DNA from: Diploscapter coronatus
Lineage: Eukaryota; Nematoda; Chromadorea; Rhabditida; Rhabditidae
NCBI GenBank assembly: GCA_964036155.1
Contig: OZ038423.1
Coordinates: 61,829,249-61,893,248 of the forward strand
Reading direction: 5' to 3'
DNA: 64,000 nt
This document shows positions 14,292-26,525 of this stretch, piece after piece (the stretch's first letter is position 1; each line of letters begins with the position of its first letter). Under the pieces are notes generated by a model. It saw only the letters and a list, made by a program, of their open reading frames with translations, did no database searches and was not told the origin of the DNA. A program made the translations under genes and the position numbers.

Positions 14292-14491
14292 NNNNNNNNN
14301 NNNNNNNNNNNNNNNNNNNNNNNNNNNNNNNNNNNNNNNNNNNNNNNNNNNNNNNNNNNNNNNNNNNNNNNNNNNNNNNNNNNNNNNNNNNNNNNNNNNN
14401 NNNNNNNNNNNNNNNNNNNNNNNNNNNNNNNNNNNNNNNNNNNNNNNNNNNNNNNNNNNNNNNNNNNNNNNNNNNNNNNNNNNNNNNNNNN
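14292..14491. other. Assembly gap, exactly 200 N
   Basis: An exact round-number run of N is a scaffolding placeholder. The sequences on its two sides are the far ends of the same 9.8-kb segment, so the true gap size may be negative (an overlap). Confidence 0.99.
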
Positions 14492-17400
14492 GTCGCCAAT
14501 GGATTCGTCGCCGAGTCGGAGCGGACTGCTAGGTGAGGGATCAGGAAAGAAAAATTGAAAAATAAAGTGATTTAAAAAATAATAGCGATTTTGAAGAGAA
14601 TGTTTACAATTTCGTAGAATTCATTTTAAGGATGTTCTTCCTTCTTCTAAATTTGAAAATTATGTAGCTTTGAAAAGACGAGTACATATCAGAGTTATAA
14701 AAGATTAGTTAAAATCTCTGAAAATTGAATTTTTCAGAGCCGAGAGCTTCAAGAAGACGCTCCACGAGATCATGACGATTTCGGTCAAGCGGATACACTC
14801 GCAAAATAAGTATGTACATTTTAATTTTTTTATGTTTCAAAAAGTTACTATAAGTGGCAACAATTCCTCTTTATGATGTGTTAAAGGCCATCTGAAAAAA
14901 ATAAAAGAATTTTAAATTTTCAGCTTCACCGGCATCGCAGCGACGAAACGGGAGCGATTCGGAAAGAAACGAAGTCGGACGACTCCGGGGCCGGGGACGA
15001 GCAAATTCTCGCACTCGACGGTCTCCTCGTTCTCCGCGTCGAGTCCACCCCCTTCACCATTTCGACTACACGTCGGTCCGAATGTGTCACAGACTGTGTC
15101 CTCTTGTGGTAGGCTATCTTCTCGTATATTTACCTTAAGGCAACTAAAAATAATGATTTTTAAATGATAGTTACTTTAATGAATAACTATTAAAGCATAT
15201 CACGAAACGTTTTTCTTCATTTCATAAATTTAACAATTTTTTGATATCATAATCTAAAAAGTAATTTAACTAAGTATTTTTGATTGTTGCATTTATGGAT
15301 GATTGCTGAAACATAATGAAATATTATCTTTCGAAAATTTAGCAAGTTTTGATATCAGTACAGTAGAAAATCAAGTCTAGCTTGTTTCCGTGTGTTATAA
15401 ATGATTTCTGAAACTTGCCAAATATGTATTTATTTTTCCAGAACTGTCTGCAGCTCTAAGTTCTTCAAATGCACTGCCTCCAATCGAAATTCTCGAACCT
15501 CTGACACTGAATGCCTCTTCGAAACAGGACAGTTCGAATATGTGAGTATTATTTATTTTATCAAGCGATATACGTCACAATACCTAATTTTAAAGTATCG
15601 TACTTATGAATAACTTTTGATACATAACTAAATCAGTTCTAGAACATATTTGTAGATAAATTTGCTATACTTAAAAATTTCTACAAAAATAATGAGAAAC
15701 AAGATCGCTCACAAATTCACGAGTATCTTTGGGATCATACTGTATATAAAATAGGCATTCGAAAAGTTTGTTCTGATTCAATTATATTTCAAAGTTGCTT
15801 TTTAATGAATGAACTCGAAGGAAAATTACTCTTCGAATTTATTCGCTTTAAATACGAAAGAAAAATCTTTCAGGTTGGAAGTATCGAACGGCACGGAAGA
15901 CACGTCGAGTTTCGACGAGACGGAGGGCGGAATGGTGAAGCGGCAGTCAGAATGCGCGCTGCACACCGCGACCAATGAGGAAGTCACCAATGTCGACATC
16001 AAACTCAGCCATTCCGATAGCAGTTTGTACGGTATGTTTCTTTCTTCATTTCTTCATTGGAAAATTTACATTTCGATAATTCGCGAAATTTTCCAATTCT
16101 CGGGAGTTCAAACATTTTCTTCGACGAGATGACGTTGAAACTGAAAAAGGCTACAAATTTCCCAAAAAAAACGCCAAAATTCAGTTTTTTAATATCCTTA
16201 CAATAACCTAGATTTTTCTACTTTATATGCGAACTTCGAAACCTATAAAAGTCCATATTTTCAGAGCGGACCCAAGCAGCGCTGAACGGCAGGAAGAAAC
16301 CGCATCACGAACGGCACAAGTCGGATGCTCCTTATACGACTAAGTAAAACTTTCATCTTTTTTTGATTTATGCTTTTTTTTTCAGAAATTCGGTGCCAAC
16401 GAGAAATTTGGCGGGCGCTTCGATGATCGCCGAGGTTTTGTTGCTGAATTTGCCTCAACTGAAAGAACCCAGTTTGGACAAGGAATTCAGAGCGCCTATG
16501 TAGGTTTAAAAGTTTGCTTTTGAGAATGTTCAAGTTAAATTTTAATATCTTTCTAAACACGAAGGAAAATTAAAAACGGTTACGATCAAAATTTTCAGAA
16601 TGCTTCAAGTTTTTGATATAACTTTTATTGATAGAAAGTTCCGATAATTTCTTGCCAACAGAACTCATTTTTCAAACTTCTTTTCAAATTTTCGGCTAGA
16701 GTACGTTTCAAGTTTTCGATTTAAAATGTCTTAGAAATACACCTTCAATAACTTTTTTTCGAGAGAGAAATATTAAAATTAAATAATTTCGATTTTTCAG
16801 ACGCGAATACAAAGAGCTGAAAGTGATGAACAATTATTTCGGGATTGGTCTCGATGCGAAAATTGCGCTGGAATTCCATAACAAGCGGGAAGAGTCAGAT
16901 AAGGTCTTTGTTAAATCCTTAAATTAAAAAAGCAAAAGTCTTGAAACTTTTTACGTGACAATGAAAAAACTCTTAGAAAGAAGAAAAATGTTCTCTTTCA
17001 GAAAGGAAATAACGATACTGCAGAAAAAAAGATTGATTAAAAAAAAATTCAGACCCGAAGTCGCTCGAAGTTGTTTCTGTGGTACGGTATGCTGGGCGGG
17101 AAGGAATTGGTGCATCGAACGTATCGAAATTTGGAACAAAGGATCAAGCTCGAATGTGATGGCGTACCGATTGATTTACCTTCTTTACAAGGTAGAACAT
17201 TCATTTTAGAGCTCGAATTACTCAAAATAGGGTTTTTTTTTTCAAAAAATATACTTTTTCTAAACTTCAAATTCAATTTTTACTATTTATTTTAGTTTTT
17301 GAAATTTTTATCTTCAGGAATCGTGATTCTGAACATTCCTTCCTACTCTGGTGGTGCGAATTTCTGGGGAACGGCCAAAGACGATTCGTTCACGGTGCAA

Positions 17401-20400
17401 AGTTTTGATGACCGGGTTTTGGAGGTGAGAATCTTTTTGGATTTATCGAATTATTCTTGTATGTTTCGATGAGATCTTAGTCGTATTTTAGCGTTTTGCA
17501 TATATTCGGGTAAATCATAGTAAATTTAAATTATTTCAAAGTACTGAATTAAAGTCTGGATACAATTTGGCATTCATTTTTCTTATGTATGTTTCAATTA
17601 GTTCAGTTGAACTCTGAAGAATTGATTCTTAATTAACGATCAAGCCATGTAAATTTCATTAGTTTCTTTCTTATGCTTCAGAAATATGTTATTACATCTT
17701 TTTATTGGTGAGCGAGTGATGATTATAGTAAAAGAGTTAAGGATCCTCAAAATTCGAATTTTATCTTTTCAGGTGGTGGCTCTGTTCGGTGTGATCCACG
17801 TGGCGACATCCCGAGTTCCAAACGTCGTCCGACTTCAGAATCACCGCATCGCTCAGTGTCGACACGTCAGGATTCTGATTCTCGGCGGAGAGCCAATTCC
17901 GATTCAGGTTCGAGTTTTTTGTAGTTTTTATTATTTCGTATAAGTGAAATATCGAGTTTCGATACATTGATTTTATATATGATTCTTTTGAAACGTATTT
18001 TGCTATTTTTCACATTTGATGAAAGAATTTAGAGTTGAACTACTTTTAGTTTATTCCCGTTCACCTGTGACCGTTTTAGAACTTACGTAACTATGACCCC
18101 CTTTTTCGTTCGATAAATAATGATTTTGAAACCTACATTAATCAAGAAAGGCAATCTTAATGGAATTTCCATGTTTCAGGTGGACGGTGAGCCCTGGCTT
18201 CAACCACCCGGCATTCTGCAGATCTCGCACAAAAATCGCGCCCAGCTTCTGGTCAAGAATTCGGTATGATTTCAATTTTACATTCATATTTTGGAATAAG
18301 TTTCATTTTTCTATCTTTTTTTGAAAAAAAATCGAAAATCTGATATATGCATTTATGGTTTTTAATAAATTTAAAAATTGTCGAAATATTACAAATTTGT
18401 TCCAATCTTGTATCTCATTTTGATAAAAAATCAAGTTTGATTTGCGCGTTGATGGTAATTTATAGATTTTGAAAAATTTCTAAATTATTCAAATATGTTT
18501 CACTTTTACAGCTTATTTGACAAAAAAGTCAATAGCTTGATTCTTTTGGTGTTATGGTAGTGTATATTTACAAGTGTCTAAATTAATTTCACTTTTACAA
18601 CTAATTCCGATATGGTGTCAGCGATTTGTTAAGTCGATACGCACTAGCATTTTTATAAATTAATTTTAAAGAGTCGTAAAATTTAGGCCTTCGACGCGAC
18701 GCTCCGCAAATGGGAGGAGCAAAAAGAGCGCTCGACGGCCCCCTCCACACCCACGCACGAAATGGTGTCGTTCGTGAAGCGAGCCTGTGAATTCGTCAGA
18801 CTGGTGGAGACAGAAATGACCCGATTGGGAGTGTCGAATGCAATGCTAGAGGCTCTAGATGCGGCCAGCAATGCTATCAGCGCACAGCAGGAAGCGGAAC
18901 AGGTGAAAATTATTTGCTGCATTTATTTTTAATTATAAATTTGATAATATTTTAACCTTTCTTTAAGCTAGATTGATGATTGAATTTTATGATTTTTTCT
19001 TCTGTAAATTTGGTGTGAATAGAGATTTCGGAACCAATAAAATTCTTTTAAGACTATAAGAAAGGTTTGTGAGACTTATTTGTCATGTGTAAAAATTTTA
19101 AACGCAATTTTAGAGCGCAAAAGACGTGACCGAGGAAAGGGAAGAAGTGTTAGCGACGGTGGAAAGACTGCTGGATTTGTTGGAAGATCACTTTGGCTGG
19201 TCTACTGCCAGATTAGAAAAGGGCCAAGCTCCGCATTTCGCTTTCGAGCTCGCATCTTCAACCTCGCAACAAACCTGTTCGGGTAGGGAATTGCTTTTTT
19301 TTTTAAATATATTTTTCTACTAGTATTTCTTCCGGAGGTTATAAAAGAAATTTTCCTGAAAATTGATATGAAAGAACAATAGTTGAAAGTTTATATCATT
19401 TTTGTTTTAGTATTTTGAAAGACTGAAAAAAGAAATTAATCAGTTTACGATACGCAAATTTGAATTTTAAGAATCATAAATTGAAGCTGCAAATTTCTCC
19501 ATTTTTAGGCGAAGAAAGTGATCACTGGCGTTTCACCCTGAACAGTATGCGTCTGGAGATGCGTCGCGAGGAGGCGAGTCTGATAGAAATGAGAGGCGGG
19601 GAGATCAGAGGCAGGAAGAAGGGCAGACTTATCAAGTGGATTGGCAGACGACTGAGGAGGAAACATCAGAGAGCACATTCCGATGGTACGTTCACTTTTC
19701 TTATTAATCACTTGAATACGTTTCAAGTTATTGTTATTTTGAAAAGAAAATTGAAATGTAGTTTGTTCAGTAATATGATTTTGCCAAGTATTAATAATGA
19801 AAGTGATTTTCATTGATTTGCATATAATTCAAGTCGAAATTATTTTTGGAAGATTTTGAAATGAATATAATTTATAACGGATATTTCCATCAATTATCAC
19901 TAGCGAAAAATCATTTTTGTCGGATTCGAGAACTTTCAATGACTAGGATATTTAAAATTATTGCTATTTTGATAGTTTTCAAGTATTTTTGGTGAGCAAG
20001 CGCTTTTGTTGAATATCAATTATAACCTACTATTTTGTGTTTTTGAATTTTTAATGATTTGAATTCCAAGTCAATAATATATTGGAGCTTTCGAATACTT
20101 TTGATGAACTTTCATAATTTTTATTGTAATTTGAATCTGTTTTAAGCTAATGCTATTATTGGAAGAATTTGAAAAATAGTTGACGAAAATTACGAAGATT
20201 AAGAAGGATAAAAATAACATTTCTAAGACTAACCATTTTCAGTGTCGGACTGGTCTGTGGACGACGTGTGCAAGTGGCTGTCCTCACTCGGTTTGTCGCA
20301 CTACACGCAGCAATTCAAGTCGAACGAAATCCGCGGGTCAGAACTCATACATTTGGCGCAGTCAGATCTCAGGGAATTGGGAGTTCAGAAAATGGGACAT

Positions 20401-21436
20401 CTGAAACGATTCGAGGTGGGATGTTTGAGAAATTTTATAGAAAACTCAAAAAACACGTTTTAAAGCTGGGTTTAAAAAGAGGAATTAGGTTAGACGAGAA
20501 TGCAACCTAATGCAAACATAATCATAAGCGTAAGAATGTTTCATAAAAGATGAAAAATGCACTAACTCTAAATAGCGTAATAAGCTGACGAGATATGCTT
20601 CTTTCTTTACCTTTAGTCTTAAAATAAACTGCAATTACGAATTCGTGTACGCTTCTCTTGACTTTTCAAAATGTGCGCAAAACCACTCCTCTATGTTTCG
20701 CAAATGAGATCAAATGATATTACTAAATTTTCAGTAATTTGAATGCGCACTATATGATCATGATCCATAAAAATTGAAAATAATTCGAAGAGCTTACCTC
20801 CACTTGATGTTTTCGCACGAAACGCTCCTCGTCCCATAGAGGGTTTTGTGGTTCTTCTCATCTTCTGAAGCATTCGTTTCCCATTAGTCCATTGAGCTTT
20901 ACCCCCTTTTTCCCCTCTCCTCCTTTCCCGTCCCATCCTCTCAGCTTTCCTTCTTCTTTCATCCCTCCACCCTCTTTGCTCGCTGCCTTTCCTAATCTCA
21001 CACTCATTTCCAATTACTAGCCGCGCAACGAAAAACCCGGGAAAATACGAAAATATATGCAGATTTTTGAAGAACAGATAATTTCCATGTGTTGTATTCG
21101 ATTATTGGTTAGTGAAGAGATGACGATTATGCATAAATCCACAATGATAAAAATTTTAGCTACTTTTATTATATTAGAGTTTAGACCATAGATGAGCTAT
21201 TTTACCAATTCATTACAGTATATCATAATATTTCGGAACATTTTTTAAATTATTGAAAATTAAGAAACAAAAATACCCTAACAAAAAAGAACTTTCAGAC
21301 AGCGATCAGTGCTTTGCGCGAGAAGTCGACAGCTGAAACTACCAGGAGTAGACGGAAAGGGAACAGTCTTTCAGAGGAAAGGAGGCAACAAATCGAGGCT
21401 GCTTCTGCTGAATTGCCCAGTATCAACAGTCTGTGA
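14492..21436 (+). CDS. Truncated duplicate of the DGK gene (exons 12-28), probably an assembly artefact
   Basis: Identical to the 3' part of the DGK gene. Exons: 14492-14532 (partial), 14738-14809, 14924-15108, 15442-15541, 15874-16031, 16265-16343, 16386-16499, 16801-16903, 17053-17191, 17318-17424, 17773-17907, 18180-18263, 18687-18902, 19114-19282, 19509-19685, 20243-20415, 21299-21436. It has no start codon, C1 domains or GGDGT catalytic motif; only the insert, accessory domain and SAM domain are present. It should not be counted as a second gene. Confidence 0.9.
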
Positions 21437-24290
21437 GATTTGTAAGAATTGAGAGCAACGATATTCACTCAAATGACATGCTAAGCAACGAGAAAACTAG
21501 TCTTTGATCATTGTAAACAAGCGACATTTCAAAATGTCAGGTATTAACTTTAGCAGAAACTCGTCTAAATTATTTTTTTAAATCGTTCATATTTTCTAGT
21601 CAGAAGTAATGGAATAATAATAGCTAGAACAATTTATTTTTAAACATCATTACTTTTGCTTTATTCTAATCGAAAAACTCATACATCTGATATATCCCGC
21701 AGTCTGTTTCTATACAAGGTTCAAATTCAAATACTCGATATGTTTATCATTTATCTGTAACCATAGATTTTTATTCAATTTGGGTGTTGTCGAGAATGAT
21801 TTGAAGATTCTCGCCACAACGAAATTTTTTTCTGACTATGATATTTTGCGGAACTGTGACATCGAAATTTTATGTCGTTCAGTCCGTAAATTTTCGTGAT
21901 TTTCGTATTCCTTATAGGACGTTTCGTGAATACCGTAAACTTGAAATAGAAGATCTTCTAAATTAGAGGACCCCCTAATATATATATATATATATATAGA
22001 TCCTTCAAAAATCGAAATTTCTTTAGTATATAAAAAATAAACCCGCCTTTTTACGAGTTTAGAAATTTGTAAGCTCATTAACTTCTATTCTAGGTTTCAC
22101 GGTATACATATTTTCTGTGAACATTAGCGTCGATTTTCTCTGAAATTTACAAAATCTCGGAGAAAACTACTCGCCATTCGCGTTTTTCATAAGATATTTC
22201 AGTCGTTTTGTGATGTAATTTTGGTCCTTTTGTTCTGTTCATAGATTTTCGTTAGTGGAAAGGAGATATTCTATCATTTTGTAATTATTTATTCGGAGAA
22301 ATTCTGGTGTAACGATGAAAAAAGATTCTTTTGGATACTTTAGTTTTACTTTAATTTTAAGAGATTATCCTTTTTCGAAAATTTAGGAAATTTTTCATCG
22401 TTATTCTAAATTTTCACCCATATTTTATCGAATTAATCTAATCGGTCGGCTTTTTGCGTGCTCATTCTGTTAGACAATTTGAATACGTGGTTCTGTAGGA
22501 CACTATCATATATTCCACTCTCTATTATCTATGAGATGAGCCTCGTCTGTCTCTGGGATAAAAGAATGTTGCGAAGCTTTCTCGTTGACTCTGATTTTCT
22601 TTTTCGCTCTCCCCTTTCTACATTATTTTTCACTTGCGTATCACATTGCGCTCGCACCATCTTTTCTCGCACAGACAGGCAACAACCGATCTCAGTGATA
22701 GTGGGGAGTATTGTATAGTTCCTCGCAGCAATTAGACATATACAACTAGTCACATATTCACCACTTGGAACTCCATATAAAAGCAACAAATCTTTGAAAA
22801 CCATACATATTTTCTCGTGACATTGACATTACACTTTTGCCAACCTCAATTCTATCAGTTCATTCATCTCGAATACACGCGTGCGATATAAAATGCACAT
22901 ATTTATCAGATTTTTATTTCATATAAACGTCATTTTACTGTAAAAAAAATCATGCTAAATTATCATCTTCATTGAACTTTCTGGTCTCAAATGCCGATAT
23001 ATAAACTTTTTAAAAGTAAGCGGAGAAAATATTGAATCATTACCTTGATCTTTCCATAAAATTCGGAATAACCAGATGAATCAGATGAAAATGATATTAT
23101 TTCTTCTGAAGTCAGTAAAGCGATGACAATTTTTTAGTTATTTAGTGTTCTTCTTTTCGATTTTTTTCTCTATTCGCTCAACTCTCATCTTTTGTTTTTC
23201 GTTTTTCTATTCGATGAAAACTGCGGTTACAATTTTCTTCTATCGAAAAAACTACACCTTGTGGAATAAAATTAATTTATTTGTGCATAGAAACTTGTCT
23301 TTACCTCAGAAATCTATACAAAAACATTAATATTCAAAGAAGTTTGTTGATTTCACCGGAACTGATATTTGTGCAATCGGATGGCATTTTTCAGAGGAAT
23401 CACTACGAGACCCCACGACACCGAGAAATACGGGATCTAAAAAGATAGCTATTGAGGATAAAAAGAATAATTTGTGAAGATCACAATGATTCATTTGCAA
23501 AGATAATGATCTTCACACAATTCTGCAAAAATATTTTTTCTTAAAAACTCACCATTGCATCACAAATGGCTACGTTTTTAGAACTGGCCCAAGATAATGT
23601 GTCAACCAATTGAATCGAAGCGAGGAAGCGATTGGCAACAAATAATCGACCTAAAATAATAACAATTTCAATCGAAGATTCAAATAAGTTTTCACTAATC
23701 TTATTCAGCGTGTAAAAATTTGCTAACAAACAGTAACAATACAGTTTTGCATGCTGTATTCAACAAACACCAAAATTGCATCTTGCAATTTCAATAAGCT
23801 AAAAAGGTTTTTTTTTTTTTAAATCCTCTACTAACCAGCTTCATCCTTTGCCAGAGCTCCAGGCCTTTCGCAGATGGCCATCCTCCTTCTGTCGACCACT
23901 TCAGATTCCCTGATCGAGAGCATGATCACGTAATTCTTTCTGCCTTCGATCACGAGCAATTGTGTGATCGGTCCGATCGTGGCGAAGGCAATCATGTCCG
24001 TCCACGACTCGGACAATTTGTATTCGAGCTCAACCCATCGTCCTTCGGGCGATAGCTCGTACAGACCAGAGAAAATCTGGAATAATATGCATTAAAATGG
24101 GAACGTGGCAAAATCAATGATAAGAAGTGGCGTGTTGGCAGAGTAATGAATTTTGTCTACACTTCCAATGTCCTTGAGAATAAGACAGATCAATATTTCG
24201 ATCAACGTTTTCATAGTCTATGGCTAATGATATAGAATTTTGAAGATTCAAGAAAATTTGTCTCACCTCCCCACAAACATTCAAATAGAG
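14492..24290. repeat. 9,799-bp exact repeat, copy 2
   Basis: Copy of 4493-14291. At its right end the sequence continues without a break into the rest of the - strand gene. Removing 14292-24290 (9,999 bp) would leave DGK and the NHL gene each present once and intact, which is the simplest correction. Confidence 0.97.
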
Positions 24291-26525
24291 ATAGTCGGTA
24301 TGTGCAACGGCGAGCTTCTCCCTCCAAACGGTATACTCCTTCAGCCATTTCGGACCTTCGATTTTAGCAATATATTGAAGATCAGCGGAATATTTGACGA
24401 TATATCGCTCCCATTGATTATCCTCGCCTTTATAGTCCACGATGAACTGAAAAACGAATAGCTGATAACTGCAATGCTAGTCTTTCCCAGAATGTCATAT
24501 TTGAGGTCCTCCTGACAGGTCGTGTTGCAAAAAAAAAAAAAAAGCAGTATTAGTGATGAAATGAGATTCTTATCTCGACCTTTCGAATCTCAATTCCATA
24601 ACGATACGATCAGTTTTCATAAATACGTTAATGAGAGGACTTACGAAAATCTGCTCCTTGTGATAAACAGGACTGCGTGGGTTCTTCCACATTTCAGAGG
24701 TAATTCGATTGACAACATTTCCGCCAAAATCGAAAACGAGAACTCCTTGTTGCAGGTCAGTAACCAGGACAGTAGCATCAGGTAGAACGATTGCACCCGA
24801 GGGGTTAGTGAGACCGTTACCAATCAGGACCGATTCAACATTGTCGGTCAATCTAAAAATTAGAGAAGTTTGATCCTCATTGGACTTCATTCCTCTCGTG
24901 AAACTCAATATTTTCAAACATTATCAGAGTTGATATAAGAAGGTCACGAAATTAGGCTTTCGTCAATGTATTTTAGTGTTTACGTTTTCAGCTAAAGACC
25001 TAATACTATTGTTTTTCGTAGTGCTCTAAAAATACGCTATTTTATGTTATTCTTGTTCCTATCCTCTTCCTGAAATATAAGCCCCGTTTTCCAAGTGATT
25101 CGTTATTTCAGTCGATATGAACCTATTACACAGAAAAATCCGCTCTCGTCGCAGAAAATCTCTCGTTTTACAATCGAGAGAAGAAGAAGTAGCAAGAAAA
25201 GAGTTGTAGAGGATCAGAAGAAGAAGAAAAAGAATGCTTAAAGGACGAGATATTGATTGGAAACAATCATATATATCACTCATTCTGACAGATTTTGAAG
25301 AGATTAACGACAAAGGGTTGTTGAAACTGATCTTGGTACGAGGAGAATTCGCAAAAAGTGACAAGAGGACTACAAGTGGAGGTCAAAGGGCGACCTTTCT
25401 TCGAATGAAATTACGTCTATGCATAAGAGAATTTTGGGAAAAGCCTCCATCTTTCATTTACGAGATCATCAATGTCAATCTATCTTTTTGATCATTAAAG
25501 CAGAATTTCTTCAATCTAGAGACCTTTGCGAATTTTCTAACTAAAATTTTGAAAGAATAAGTGCTAGACTAAATTCGTGATAGGATAGAAAGCGAGCTTC
25601 TTTCCAAAATTTCTCAGATCAGACATCATTTTCTCACCCTCCAGTTGGCAGCGTCGGAGGAGGAGGCAACTGCTCAAAGTCCGTTATCGTTTTTATCTCC
25701 GACTGTTGATTTTCACCCATCAAATGGCGTCTCTCTTCCGCAATCCTAAAACAATTCCACGTAAACGGGCCGATAAAAATATCGATTAATTTTAAAAATT
25801 CTCAAATCTACCAAGAGAGTATTCGCTGTGTTGGTCAAGCTTATCAAACATGAAAGGATAAAACATTTTGATCTCTTTAAAACGTACCAAGTTTTTTTTC
25901 TCTCAAATTCTGATGCTTACCCAGAATTCTCTTTGGCATCGTCTGTCATGACACTTTCAGGCTTTTCTGATTTAACGCTAACTTCGTCGTTGTTTTCCGA
26001 CTTGTCGAGAATCGGCGTTTCTCCCACGGCTTCATCGTCGTTAGACTCAAAACTGCTGTTGTTAGGCTTCATGACCTCGGCAGTGATGAGCTCGTCTTCT
26101 TTCGTCTTGCCGACGTGGATAACGTCTTTCTCGCTTTCTTCCTCGGGATTTTTCGGCTCTTGGCTTTCGGAATTAGGATTTTTCGGTTCTTGGTGCTCCG
26201 AATCGGGATTTTCATTCTCCTGACTCTCTTGATTTTCTGACTCAAGAACTTCTGCGTCTTCTTTCTGGCCCTTGGCAAGCCCATAGTCGAGATCGATCAT
26301 CTCTGGTTGTCTGTTGGCGGCGCATTCGCTGTCGGTCACCTCAGTGTATTGGGACTGATTTTCACTCTTCTCGCTCTTTTCGGCGTACGATAGCGGTGGC
26401 TCTGCTTCCGAATCTTCGTTGTCAGCTCCATTGTTCTCATTCTCGTCTTCGGTCTCGGACACGATGCTCTCGGTGATATCCGAAGTTTCCGAATAGCTTT
26501 CGAATGGGAAATCCATCGGATACAT
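23353..26525 (-). CDS. Short acidic isoform of the NHL-propeller gene (507 aa), alternative first exon
   Basis: Exon 26525-25921 starts with ATG (MYPMDFPFESYSETSD). An in-frame TAA lies 24 bp upstream and no AG lies between, so it reads as a true first exon. It ends ...KENSG with a GT donor leaving two bases. That is the phase the long-form exon 26889-26778 also leaves, so both can splice to 25745-25638 and the shared propeller exons (24852-24645, 24446-24267, 24076-23836, 23650-23553, 23436-23353). The 200-residue unique part is highly acidic, with short EPKNP/ESQE repeats. A separate gene fused only by chance is possible; transcript data would decide. Confidence 0.7.

Noticed and set aside
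4493..24290. A recent biological tandem duplication creating two DGK loci
   Set aside because: Identity extends through introns and simple repeats, the copies abut a 200-N placeholder, and deleting 9,999 bp restores both genes. Depth data could still overturn this.
25921..26525. Treating the acidic exon as the start of an unrelated gene, with the giant gene ending near 26774
   Set aside because: The giant gene's exon 26889-26778 leaves two bases that fit the shared exon 25745-25638 exactly, and the coil continues smoothly across the join (NEDLARRIAEERR). One gene with two first exons explains both.
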